NCBI GenBank assembly: GCA_002457315.1 | Contig: NTKI01000001.1 | Location: 120,472 to 184,471 of the forward strand | Reading direction: 5' to 3' | Length of the DNA: 64,000 nt | Source of the DNA: Rhodothermaeota bacterium MED-G19 | GTDB lineage: Bacteria; Bacteroidota; Bacteroidia; Cytophagales; MED-G16 | Shown: positions 30,544-38,754 of the stretch, in pieces | Numbering within the stretch: the stretch's first letter is position 1 | Layout: each line of letters begins with the position of its first letter | Notes under the pieces: generated by a model | What the model saw: the letters and a program-made list of their open reading frames with translations, nothing else | Databases searched by the model: none | Told to the model about the DNA's origin: nothing | Translations under genes and position numbers: made by a program

Positions 30544-31494
30544 ATGAATAAAGAAGTAAAAGTTGGTATTATAGGTGTTGTAGGTCTAGTGTTTTTTTAT
30601 CTTGGATCAAATTTTTTAAAAGGAATTGATTTTTTCTCTCCTATAAATAGGTATTATGCACTATATGAGAATGTTGATGGCTTGATTGTAGCAAACCCAG
30701 TAATTGTGAATGGTTACAATGTTGGAAGAGTAAGCAAAATTAAAATTTTGCAGGACAGAGAAAATAAGATTTTAGTTACTATGGATATTGACGAAGATCT
30801 TGTAATAGGTAAAAATTCTAAAGCAACCTTAAGTAGTAATGACTTCCTAGGTAGTAAAGCTATTATACTTAGTATTGGAGATATCTCTGATCCTCTAGTT
30901 GATGGAGATACTGTCAGTTCCGAAATTGATGGGGGTCTTTCTGAATTACTTGAAAAAGCTACTCCTATAACAGATAATCTTGGTGTTACAATTAGTAGGC
31001 TTAATGAAATATTAGATGGTCTGAGAGGAAGTGGGGATATGATTACAAATACTTTAGATAATCTTAACAATGTGCTATCAAATACCAATAACCTTATTGA
31101 TTCAAATGAAGAAACTATTACAAATACTCTTAATAATTTAAATGATCTTACTACAGATTTAACAAAGAAGCTAAACGATATAGATCCAATTATTGAGGGA
31201 GCAAGTAGTATGATAAACAATTTTAATAAAGTTGATTTTGAAACTACCTTTGATCAAATTGACATATTGTTGACATCAGTTAATGGTGTTTTTGATGATA
31301 TAGAATCTGGAAATGGGGGAACTTTATCTTTATTATTATCCGATGATTCTTTATATAATAATTTAAACAATACCGCTTATGATCTTGATAAATTATTAAA
31401 GCATATTAACGAAAACCCAAAACATTTTTTTGCTCCTTTAGGTAAGAATAGAAAAAAAATTGAGAGAGACTTAAGGAAGCAGAAGGAGGGTTAA
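30544..31494 (+). CDS. MCE/MlaD-family lipid transport protein
   Basis: A predicted periplasmic substrate-binding subunit of an Mla-type phospholipid transporter. In the 316 aa, one N-terminal transmembrane helix (~5-25) leads into an MCE domain (~37-115; YYALYENVDGLIVANPVIV, then GYNVGRVSKI). A long helical, Asn/Asp/Leu-rich region follows (DNLNNVLSNTNNLID), consistent with hexamer tube formation. No ATPase or permease partner is adjacent. Its end overlaps the convergent phosphopantetheinyl transferase by 4 bases. Confidence 0.87.
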   Translation: MNKEVKVGIIGVVGLVFFYLGSNFLKGIDFFSPINRYYALYENVDGLIVANPVIVNGYNVGRVSKIKILQDRENKILVTMDIDEDLVIGKNSKATLSSNDFLGSKAIILSIGDISDPLVDGDTVSSEIDGGLSELLEKATPITDNLGVTISRLNEILDGLRGSGDMITNTLDNLNNVLSNTNNLIDSNEETITNTLNNLNDLTTDLTKKLNDIDPIIEGASSMINNFNKVDFETTFDQIDILLTSVNGVFDDIESGNGGTLSLLLSDDSLYNNLNNTAYDLDKLLKHINENPKHFFAPLGKNRKKIERDLRKQKEG

Positions 31495-32075
31495 GTTGTA
31501 TAGCTTAGTATATGATTATCAATTTCTTTTGTTGATATTTCAAAATCCTTTTCATTTACTAAACAAGCATAGAGATTTTCAGATTTATTTTTTATAGTTA
31601 TATTTTTTAGTGGGATTGTACTTCCATCTATTTTGTATAAAGTCTCTTTTATTGACCAGTACTCAATAATTTTTTTTAAATTTTCTCCCACATCTTTTTC
31701 TTCCTCTTCATTTAAAAACTTAGATTTTATTCTTTTTACTTTTTCATCTATTTTCTCAATATCAATGCCACATTGTTTTTGATCTATAATAGCTGTTACG
31801 TAAGGAAATTTATGAGAAATAGAAATATGATGATTGGAATTAATTAGAAAAGGCTTGCCATTACTATCTTTTTTTATTCCTTTGAATTTTATATTGAAAA
31901 CTTCACACATTTTTTCAACTAAAACTCTTGAGGCAAGAAATTCTTTTTGCTTTATTCTATTTTTAATATTTATGTTTTCTTTAGTTAGAAGAGTTAATTC
32001 ATCGTATGTCTCAGTTATTTTCCAAACACATACTAACGACTTATTATTACTAGAAAACTTTTTTATTAAACCCAT
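31491..32075 (-). CDS. 4'-phosphopantetheinyl transferase superfamily protein
   Basis: Sfp-type enzymes transfer phosphopantetheine from CoA to carrier proteins. The 194 aa carry the paired motifs GIDIEKIDEKVKRI (Mg-binding Asp and Glu) and EYWSIKETLYKIDG (WxxKE/A region), spaced normally for the family. SISHKFPYVTAI precedes the first motif, as expected. No carrier protein or synthase lies nearby, so the target is unknown. It is a single minus-strand gene between MlaD and the DivIVA-like gene. Confidence 0.88.
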   Translation of the reverse strand: MGLIKKFSSNNKSLVCVWKITETYDELTLLTKENINIKNRIKQKEFLASRVLVEKMCEVFNIKFKGIKKDSNGKPFLINSNHHISISHKFPYVTAIIDQKQCGIDIEKIDEKVKRIKSKFLNEEEEKDVGENLKKIIEYWSIKETLYKIDGSTIPLKNITIKNKSENLYACLVNEKDFEISTKEIDNHILSYTT

Positions 32076-32138
32076 ATACTATCTAATTAGTATAAAATTA
32101 TATAATAATTGATTGATTTTATTTAAATTCATATTTCA

Positions 32139-33116
32139 ATGAATCAAATCAACTCAAGAGATCTTTTAAATAAAAAATTTAGCTCTGGATTTCGTGGATA
32201 TGACAAATCTCAAGTAGAAAGTTATATGCAGACTTTATCTAGAGAGTTTGAAATCTTAGAAAATAAAATTACAGATTTAGAAAATAAAATTACAGAGCAA
32301 AAAACTGAGAATGATAAATTCAAGAGTGTTGAATCCTCTTTAATTAGTACGCTTAAAACTGCTGAAGATACAGCCAAAAAAATTATAGAGAAAGCTAAGG
32401 AAGATGCTAAGGGTATTCTTGATGATGCTAGAGAAGAGTTAAGTGGTATAAAGGATGAATATGATAAAATAATATTACTAAGAGATTCAACAATTAAAGA
32501 TATAGGTGATCTTAAAGAAAAGATAAATCTAGGTTTAGATGAGATAGGTGCTGAAGCTAATTTTAATGAGATTGAAAAAAGTATAGATGCTGTAGAGAAA
32601 AATATTGATTCAGATGACATTAACGAGGAAACTCTTAGAGATGAAGAGAATATTTCAAATGATGAACCTAAAATAGATTTAGAGGAGGAGTTATTTACTG
32701 AAGAAAGTTTGGACTTAGATTTAGAAGAAGATAAGGTAGATAAGAATACCGAAGAAATAATTTCAGAAAGTGATGAAAGTGAAAGGTTAGATGAAAAAAA
32801 TAATGAAGAAGAACATAATGATGATCAATATGAGTTGGTAACTGAAAGTGAAGAGAAAGATAATCAAGAAGGTAATCAAGAAGTTATATCTGATAAAAAG
32901 GATATGTCTGCAGATGATATCTTTGGGGGGGAAAACTTAGAAGAGACTGTAAAAGAAGTAGAATCTAGTGAAGAAATAGAAAAGCCCAAAGAAAGCATAG
33001 AAGAAGAAATTCAAGATGAAAAATCAGATTCCGAAGAGGAAGATGTTTCTCCTAAAAAAAAGAAATCCGATAATGTTCAGAAATCATTTTTTGACACCTT
33101 CGATGAAAATCAATAA
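32139..33116 (+). CDS. DivIVA-domain coiled-coil protein with long acidic tail
   Basis: A predicted cytoplasmic scaffold of 325 aa. Residues 1-55 match the DivIVA N-terminal domain (LLNKKFSSGFRGYDKSQVESYM). Coiled coil continues to ~155, including an ATPase-b-like KTAEDTAKKIIEKAKEDAK stretch. From ~165 to 325 the chain is mostly Glu/Asp/Ser/Asn, low complexity and likely disordered, ending FFDTFDENQ. A 21-base tandem duplication inserts one heptad. In Gram-positives DivIVA marks poles and septa, but its role in Bacteroidota is unclear. The 3' end overlaps folB by 14 bases. Confidence 0.8.
   Translation: MNQINSRDLLNKKFSSGFRGYDKSQVESYMQTLSREFEILENKITDLENKITEQKTENDKFKSVESSLISTLKTAEDTAKKIIEKAKEDAKGILDDAREELSGIKDEYDKIILLRDSTIKDIGDLKEKINLGLDEIGAEANFNEIEKSIDAVEKNIDSDDINEETLRDEENISNDEPKIDLEEELFTEESLDLDLEEDKVDKNTEEIISESDESERLDEKNNEEEHNDDQYELVTESEEKDNQEGNQEVISDKKDMSADDIFGGENLEETVKEVESSEEIEKPKESIEEEIQDEKSDSEEEDVSPKKKKSDNVQKSFFDTFDENQ
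32256..32296 (+). repeat. tandem 21-base duplication (one coiled-coil heptad)
   Basis: Two adjacent copies of a 21-base unit starting TTAGAAAATAAAATTACAGA are identical over 20 bases. They encode LENKITD then LENKITE. The period is exactly seven codons, which preserves the heptad register of the DivIVA-like coiled coil. Confidence 0.85.
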
Positions 33117-33471
33117 ATCAACAATATCACTTAATGGCTTAGAATTTAAATCAAAAATTGGTCTTTTTGATTTTGAAAAAGAAGAAGGCAATACTTTTAT
33201 TATTAATATATCAGTTGAAGTTGAAGCAGATAAAATTAATTATGATGATTCAATTGAAGGGACAGTTGATTATTCTAATCTTTTTTCAATTATAGAAGGT
33301 GAGATGTCGAAAGAATACAATCTCATAGAAACAGTAGCTCATAAAATTTCAACTGATATTCATTCTCAAATAAAAAATATTAAATTGTGTAAGCTTGAAA
33401 TAATAAAAAAAAATCCACCTATAGATGGTAATGTAAATAACTCAAGTTTTATTTTAGAAACAACTTCATAA
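33103..33471 (+). CDS. folB: dihydroneopterin aldolase
   Basis: FolB converts 7,8-dihydroneopterin to 6-hydroxymethyl-dihydropterin in folate synthesis. From ATG 33103 the protein is 122 aa, the family length. It shows ISLNGLEFKSKIGLFDFEKE, SVEVEADK, the VDYSNLF segment and the catalytic-site region YNLIETVAHKIS with the conserved Glu. An earlier in-frame Met at 33016 would add 29 basic residues that do not fit the family, so the later start is chosen. It overlaps the DivIVA-like gene by 14 bases. Confidence 0.88.
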   Translation: MKINKSTISLNGLEFKSKIGLFDFEKEEGNTFIINISVEVEADKINYDDSIEGTVDYSNLFSIIEGEMSKEYNLIETVAHKISTDIHSQIKNIKLCKLEIIKKNPPIDGNVNNSSFILETTS

Positions 33472-33473
33472 TA

Positions 33474-33866
33474 ATGAATAAAGACAACACAATAAAGGAT
33501 TATATATCAAAAGCTAAAATTATTATAAATGATGATAGAAAGCTTAAAAAGCTTATTGAAGATGTATTAAACAAACTTAAAGATTTATCAAATGATGATA
33601 AGGCAACATCAAAATTAAATGATTCTTTAAGGATATTTATCAGAATAATAAATGCTTATACTTCTAAAGAGTATACATATGTTCCATGGAAGACTATATG
33701 TCTTCTTGTCGCAGGTTTAATATATTTTATTTATCCTGTTGATCTTATACCTGACTTTATTCCAGTTACGGGTTTGATAGATGATATAGCTCTTATAGCA
33801 TGGATATATGATTCTATAAAAGAAGATATTGATAATTTTTTGGAATGGGAGAAAAGTAGCAAGTAG
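33474..33866 (+). CDS. YkvA/DUF1232 family small membrane protein
   Basis: A 130-residue protein with a charged helical N-terminal half and the DUF1232 signature at ~80-115: LVAGLIYFIYPVDLIPDFIP, then GLIDDIALIAW. This resembles one or two membrane-associated helices. The function of the family is unknown. It lies 2 bases after folB and is probably part of the DivIVA-like/folB transcript. Confidence 0.85.
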   Translation: MNKDNTIKDYISKAKIIINDDRKLKKLIEDVLNKLKDLSNDDKATSKLNDSLRIFIRIINAYTSKEYTYVPWKTICLLVAGLIYFIYPVDLIPDFIPVTGLIDDIALIAWIYDSIKEDIDNFLEWEKSSK

Positions 33867-33891
33867 TATGGTATGTTATTAAAAATTATTT

Positions 33892-33899
33892 TATGTTTG
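33892..33899 (+). promoter_or_regulatory. putative -7 element for the prpBCD operon
   Basis: TATGTTTG matches TAnnTTTG in the 61-base gap before prpB, 28 bases before its ATG. The -33 position lacks a clear TTG, so this is a tentative call based on one element and its position. Confidence 0.35.
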
Positions 33900-33927
33900 G
33901 AAAGAGCAACCAATTACTATATCCCAT

Positions 33928-34800
33928 ATGAGAGGAAGGTTATTTAGAGACCTTGTTAATAATAAACAACCATTATCCATTTTAGGTACAGTAAACGCAT
34001 ATTCATCAGTTCTTGCTAAAAAGAATGGAGTTAAGTCAATATATCTATCAGGAAGTGGAGTTGCTGCTTCATCATTTGGCCTTCCGGATCTTGGCTTTAC
34101 TAAACTTGAAGATGTTGTTGAAGATGCAAGAAGAATTACCTCAGCTTGTGATTTACCACTACTCGTCGATATAGATACTGGATTTGGTTCAACTAAATCT
34201 ATTCAGAACACTATTCGATCTCTTGAAAATGAAAATGTTGCGGCTGTACATATTGAAGATCAAGTTGATCAGAAAAGATGTGGTCATAGACCCAATAAAA
34301 AATTAGTTTCAATCGGTGAGATGCAGGATAGGATTAAGGCAGCTGTTGATGCTAGAACTGATGATAATTTTGTAATTATGGCAAGGTCTGATGCATTAGC
34401 AGTAGAAAGTGAGGAGAGATTGTTAGAAAGAATTCAATGTTATATAGAGGCTGGAGCAGATATGATTTTTCCTGAGGCCCTAATGTCACTAGAGGGGTAT
34501 AAAAAAATTACAGATGTATCATCAGTTCCAATACTAGCAAATATTACAGAATTTGGCAGAACCCCTTTATTTACAAAAAAAGATCTGCACGATGTTGGCG
34601 TGTCAATGATATTATATCCTCTAACCGCTTTTAGGGCGATGAGTAAAGCTGCTGAAAAGATTTATAAAGAACTATCAAATGCTGAATCTCAAGAACATAT
34701 ACTTAGTGATATGCAGACTAGAGATGAGTTATACGATTACCTTTCCTACCATAAATATGAGAAGGAGATGGATGATATTTTAAATAAAAAAGATGAGTAA
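33928..34800 (+). CDS. prpB: methylisocitrate lyase
   Basis: PrpB splits 2-methylisocitrate into pyruvate and succinate, the last step of the methylcitrate cycle for propionyl-CoA disposal. In the 290 aa, the Mg-binding LLVDIDTGFG has Asp81/Asp83, and the KRCGHRPNK loop (catalytic Cys118) is the PrpB form rather than that of isocitrate lyase. MARSDALAVES and a C-terminal helical swap region follow. It is first of prpB-prpC-prpD and overlaps prpC by 8 bases. Confidence 0.95.
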   Translation: MRGRLFRDLVNNKQPLSILGTVNAYSSVLAKKNGVKSIYLSGSGVAASSFGLPDLGFTKLEDVVEDARRITSACDLPLLVDIDTGFGSTKSIQNTIRSLENENVAAVHIEDQVDQKRCGHRPNKKLVSIGEMQDRIKAAVDARTDDNFVIMARSDALAVESEERLLERIQCYIEAGADMIFPEALMSLEGYKKITDVSSVPILANITEFGRTPLFTKKDLHDVGVSMILYPLTAFRAMSKAAEKIYKELSNAESQEHILSDMQTRDELYDYLSYHKYEKEMDDILNKKDE

Positions 34801-35902
34801 AGGGTTAAGAGGTATTGAGGCAGGAACAACTTCAATCTGTACTGTTGGAGAGACTGGTGATGATCTCCATTACAGAGGTTATGACGTAGTTGAATTAAGT
34901 GAGCACTGCATTTTTGAAGAAGTTTGTTATCTATTGCTCCACGGAAAACTTCCTAATAATGATGAGCTTAAAAGTTTTACAGATGATATTATTTCTAAGA
35001 GATCTCTTCCAAATTCTTTAAAATCAGTTTTGGGGAAAATCCCTAAAGACACTAATCCTATGGATGTGTTAAGGACATCGTGTTCTTTTCTTGGAAATAT
35101 TGAGCCAGAGAAATCTTTTGATAATCAGATGCACTGCTCTGAGAGGTTACTCGGAATATTTCCTTCTGCATTAAATTACTGGTATCATTTCTCGCATTTT
35201 GGCAAGAAGATTTCTGAAGAAAATGATTCTGAAACTATAGCAGGTCATTTTCTTTCTACTCTCCACGGGAGAAAACCTACAGAGACAGAAGAGAAGGTTA
35301 TGAATATTTCTCTTATTCTCTACGCAGAGCACGAATTTAATGCTTCTACATTTGCCGCAAGAGTATGTGCCGCTACTTTATCAGACTTTTATTCTTGTGT
35401 TACCGGTGCAATAGGAACGTTGAGAGGTCCTCTTCATGGCGGGGCAAATGAGAAAGCAATGGAGCTCATTTCAAGATTTGAAGATGAGGAATCAGCCGCA
35501 AAATCTATTTACTCTATGCTTGAAAATAAAGAGCTAATTATGGGCTTTGGTCATGCCGTGTACAAAAAACAAGACCCAAGAAATGATATAATCAAGAAGT
35601 GGTCAAAGAAACTATCAGTAGGGAGACCTAACGAGAAACTTTATGATATATCATCTAGAATTGAGAACATTATGAAAGAAGAGAAAGGTCTTTTTGCCAA
35701 TGCCGACTTTTTCCATGCTTCAGCTTATAACTTTATGGATATACCAACTAAGCTTTTTACTCCAATTTTTGTATGTTCCAGAGTATCGGGGTGGGCAGCT
35801 CATATTATTGAGCAGAGATCAGATAATAAACTAATAAGGCCAGGAGCAAAATATGTTGGTAGTGATCCACTTGATTTTGTTCCAATAAACGAAAGAAATT
35901 AA
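34793..35902 (+). CDS. prpC: 2-methylcitrate synthase
   Basis: PrpC condenses propionyl-CoA with oxaloacetate. The 369 aa belong to the short type I-like citrate synthases. Catalytic regions are AEHEFNASTFAARV (His), RGPLHGGANEKAM (His) and the Asp/His region IMGFGHAVYKKQDPR. Its position between prpB and prpD supports methylcitrate rather than citrate synthase activity. Confidence 0.92.
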   Translation: MSKGLRGIEAGTTSICTVGETGDDLHYRGYDVVELSEHCIFEEVCYLLLHGKLPNNDELKSFTDDIISKRSLPNSLKSVLGKIPKDTNPMDVLRTSCSFLGNIEPEKSFDNQMHCSERLLGIFPSALNYWYHFSHFGKKISEENDSETIAGHFLSTLHGRKPTETEEKVMNISLILYAEHEFNASTFAARVCAATLSDFYSCVTGAIGTLRGPLHGGANEKAMELISRFEDEESAAKSIYSMLENKELIMGFGHAVYKKQDPRNDIIKKWSKKLSVGRPNEKLYDISSRIENIMKEEKGLFANADFFHASAYNFMDIPTKLFTPIFVCSRVSGWAAHIIEQRSDNKLIRPGAKYVGSDPLDFVPINERN

Positions 35903-35903
35903 T

Positions 35904-37352
35904 ATGAAAAATGAGGTTTCAGAAAATTTTATTTCTGATTACGATAAAGAGATAAAAGAGATAGCAGACTATACTGTAAACTTCTCAAATTTTTCAGACC
36001 TATCAAGGCAAACAGCATACTACGTGCTTTTAGATAGTATCGCTTGTGGGATACTAGCCCTAAAAAACGAATCATGTAAAAACTTATTAGGTCCAGTCTT
36101 TGGGGGCTCTAATATAGATGGTGGGGCAAGAGTTTTTGGAACAAATTTTACATTGGACCCGATAAGAGCTGCTTGGAATACAGGCTGTATAATTAGATGG
36201 CTAGATTTTAATGACACGTGGTTAGCCGAGGAGTGGGGTCATCCCTCAGATAACTTGGGTGCAATTCTTCCACTTACTGATTTTTTAAGTTTAAAGAGAG
36301 TTAGTAAAGGTCAGGATCCAATCAAAGTATCAGAGTTAATAGAATATACAATTAAAGCTCATGAAATTCAGGGAGTCTTGGCTCTTGATAATAGCTTTAA
36401 TAAAGTAGGACTTGATCACGTATTACTTGTGAGGGTAGCATCAAGCGCTCTCTCCTCATACCTACTTGGTGGTGATTTTGAAGATGTATGTAATACCGTA
36501 TCTCACGCGTGGGTTGATGGAAGTAGTCTAAGAACTTATAGACATGCACCAAATACTGGAAGCAGAAAGTCATGGGCAGCAGGCGATGCAACATCGAGAG
36601 CAGTTCATTTGGCATGGCTTACAACAAAGGGTGAGGGTGGATACAGAGGTGCTCTTTCAGCTAAGACATGGGGATTTAGTGATGTTAGTTTTAAAAGTAA
36701 ACCAATTAAAAGAAGTCAAGAGTACCGTTCTTATGTAATGGAAAACATTTTATTTAAAATTTCATTTCCTGCAGAGTTTCATGCACAGACTGCTGTTGAG
36801 GCTGGAATATCTTTACATGAAAAGTATGGGGACAAGCTTGACAAAATATCAAGTATTGAGGTGGAGACTCAAGAGCCTGCAGTTAGAATTATATCTAAGA
36901 CTGGACCACTACATAATTATGCTGACAGAGACCACTGCCTACAGTACATGATTGCTATAGCATTGATATATGGTAAGGTTGAAGCTAAACATTATCAAGA
37001 CGAAATTGCAAGTAACCCTATGATTGATTCATTAAGAGAAAAGATGATAATCAGTGAAAATCCAAAATTTTCTAGGGACTACCTGGATCCGAGTAAAAGA
37101 TCAATTGCTAACAGTATTACTTTAGTTTTTGATGATGGGGCTAAGTCAGAAAAAATAACAGTTGAGTACCCAGTTGGACACAGGAATAGGAGAGAAGAGG
37201 GAATACCACTTCTTATTAACAAATTTAAGGATGCAATAAAAAGCTATTACCCTGGTAATCAATCAGATGATATATTGAATTCCTTTTTAGATATGGAAAA
37301 TTTATCAAATATGTCAGTGAATGAGATGATGGATAAATTAATTATAAAATGA
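35904..37352 (+). CDS. prpD: 2-methylcitrate dehydratase (MmgE/PrpD family)
   Basis: PrpD dehydrates 2-methylcitrate to 2-methyl-cis-aconitate. The 482 aa include LDSIACGILALKNES and AAWNTGCIIRWLDFNDTW. EEWGHPSDNLGAILP carries the conserved active-site His/Asp, and SYRHAPN-like residues (LRTYRHAPNTG) and PAEFHAQTAVEAG follow. Its ATG is 1 base after prpC. The stop overlaps dtd by 4 bases. No separate AcnD or prpE lies nearby. Confidence 0.93.
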   Translation: MKNEVSENFISDYDKEIKEIADYTVNFSNFSDLSRQTAYYVLLDSIACGILALKNESCKNLLGPVFGGSNIDGGARVFGTNFTLDPIRAAWNTGCIIRWLDFNDTWLAEEWGHPSDNLGAILPLTDFLSLKRVSKGQDPIKVSELIEYTIKAHEIQGVLALDNSFNKVGLDHVLLVRVASSALSSYLLGGDFEDVCNTVSHAWVDGSSLRTYRHAPNTGSRKSWAAGDATSRAVHLAWLTTKGEGGYRGALSAKTWGFSDVSFKSKPIKRSQEYRSYVMENILFKISFPAEFHAQTAVEAGISLHEKYGDKLDKISSIEVETQEPAVRIISKTGPLHNYADRDHCLQYMIAIALIYGKVEAKHYQDEIASNPMIDSLREKMIISENPKFSRDYLDPSKRSIANSITLVFDDGAKSEKITVEYPVGHRNRREEGIPLLINKFKDAIKSYYPGNQSDDILNSFLDMENLSNMSVNEMMDKLIIK

Positions 37353-37801
37353 GGGTAGTTGTTCAGAGGGTAAGTCAGTCTAATGTCAAGGTCTCAGGAG
37401 AGGTAATTGGTGAAATTAAGGAGGGTCTCATGGTTCTTGTAAGCTTTGTTGATGAGGATAATGACATTGATCTTGACTGGATGTCCAATAAAATTATTAA
37501 TCTTAGAATTTTTAATGATGAAGAGGGAAAAATGAATAAGAGTCTGCTTGATGTCGGTGGAGACATACTTCTTATCAGTCAGTTTACTCTTCATGGGTCA
37601 ACTAAGAAAGGAAATCGACCCTCTTTCATAAAAGCAGCAAAGCCTGATCTCGCTAATATTATGTATGAAAAGTTTATAAAAATTCTAGAGGAGTCTCTGG
37701 GGAAGGGAATTCAGAAAGGAGAGTTTGGTGGTGACATGAAAGTTAGTCTAGTTAATGACGGGCCTACTACTATTATAATTGACTCAAAGAATAAGGAGTA
37801 A
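37349..37801 (+). CDS. dtd: D-aminoacyl-tRNA deacylase
   Basis: Dtd hydrolyses D-aminoacyl-tRNAs and mischarged Gly-tRNA-Ala. At 150 aa it contains MRVVVQRVSQSNVKV and the Dtd signature LLISQFTLHGSTKKGNRPSF, with the active-site SQFTL at ~78-82. The cross-subunit motif is VNDGPTTIIID. The ATG overlaps the prpD stop, so it is translated from the prp transcript, although no metabolic link is evident. Confidence 0.95.
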   Translation: MRVVVQRVSQSNVKVSGEVIGEIKEGLMVLVSFVDEDNDIDLDWMSNKIINLRIFNDEEGKMNKSLLDVGGDILLISQFTLHGSTKKGNRPSFIKAAKPDLANIMYEKFIKILEESLGKGIQKGEFGGDMKVSLVNDGPTTIIIDSKNKE

Positions 37802-37802
37802 A

Positions 37803-38753
37803 TTATTTTAATTTATCAATTTCTTCAAACTCATATCGATAAAAATTAACACTATTCTTACCTCTTGAAGTAAAGATTAGCTTAAAAGCATTATTGTCCA
37901 TAATAGTAATTTGATAATCCCACCCTTCGTACTCATCTCCCTCGCTGTAACATGTACTTTTAAGGCTTAAATGTCTTCCATTAGTAGATTTTTCCCCATA
38001 AAGTTTGCAGTATACTCCGTCAGTTAATGAACTAGAATATGAAAATTCACCTTTGACATCATCTCCATCTATGGTAAAATTTACTTTTTCTTCTATCTCT
38101 TTCATCCAATCTTCGACAACTATAGATGCAGAATATTTTCCGTCTTTGAAACTATTATTTTGGAACCTGTGAACTAATGTGTGGTAAATCCAATGTTCTC
38201 TATCATTGTTTTCTCGAATACTGTAACCCTTCTCATCTAAATTGAAAAGACTATCTCTAACCACATCCCAGTCACCCCAATTACTTAGTTCAGAATTCTC
38301 TTCTTTTGTCAATTCTGCTCCTTTGATTTTATACCATTTATTTCCATCTGCAATGGCAGAGTCAGTTATATCTACAGGTGTAGCAGGGTTACTTAACCAA
38401 TCTGTTTGAAGATAATCTGATTCACTTCCAAAGTTTAAAGCGTCTTTATACCATACCACCTTATTTAATTGAAATAATACCTTGCTCTCACTTACATTTG
38501 GTTTATTTCTTATGTTAACATTTGTTGCAATTATATATGCTATATTTTTTGAACTATTACAATACTGATTGAGAGCTTCTATTGCCGGGGTGACATCATC
38601 TTCTACGTCATATCCGTAGTATTCATAGAGATCTTCATTATTAAACGTGTTACAGTCATATCCATACTCGCTAAAAAAATTTTCTATAGATTGATTTTGA
38701 GAGAAAATATTTATACTAAAGAATAGAAAAAATATTGATAAAAAATATTTCAC
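37803..38753 (-). CDS. exported protein of unknown function with SH3-like segment
   Basis: A 316-residue protein with a signal peptide (~1-18, ending IFSQ). Residues ~92-160 resemble a bacterial SH3 domain (ATNVNIRNKPNVSESKVLFQ, then KWYKIKG). The C-terminal ~130 residues alternate acidic and aromatic strands (GKYSASIVVEDWMKE, GEFSYSSSLTDGVYCKLYG), like a small beta-barrel or lipocalin-like fold. No named family was recognised. It is 1 base beyond the convergent dtd stop and immediately downstream of the antiporter gene on the minus strand. Confidence 0.75.
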   Translation of the reverse strand: MKYFLSIFFLFFSINIFSQNQSIENFFSEYGYDCNTFNNEDLYEYYGYDVEDDVTPAIEALNQYCNSSKNIAYIIATNVNIRNKPNVSESKVLFQLNKVVWYKDALNFGSESDYLQTDWLSNPATPVDITDSAIADGNKWYKIKGAELTKEENSELSNWGDWDVVRDSLFNLDEKGYSIRENNDREHWIYHTLVHRFQNNSFKDGKYSASIVVEDWMKEIEEKVNFTIDGDDVKGEFSYSSSLTDGVYCKLYGEKSTNGRHLSLKSTCYSEGDEYEGWDYQITIMDNNAFKLIFTSRGKNSVNFYRYEFEEIDKLK

Positions 38754-38754
38754 A

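Noticed and set aside
30714..31220. 168-codon open frame antisense to the MCE protein gene
   Set aside because: It mirrors the Asn/Leu-rich coding of the MCE protein and has a Ser/Leu/Ile-rich translation typical of antisense shadow frames.
33016..33102. Upstream in-frame start for folB adding 29 residues
   Set aside because: The added basic segment overlaps the coding end of the DivIVA-like gene by 101 bases and has no counterpart in dihydroneopterin aldolases. ATG 33103 gives the family length.
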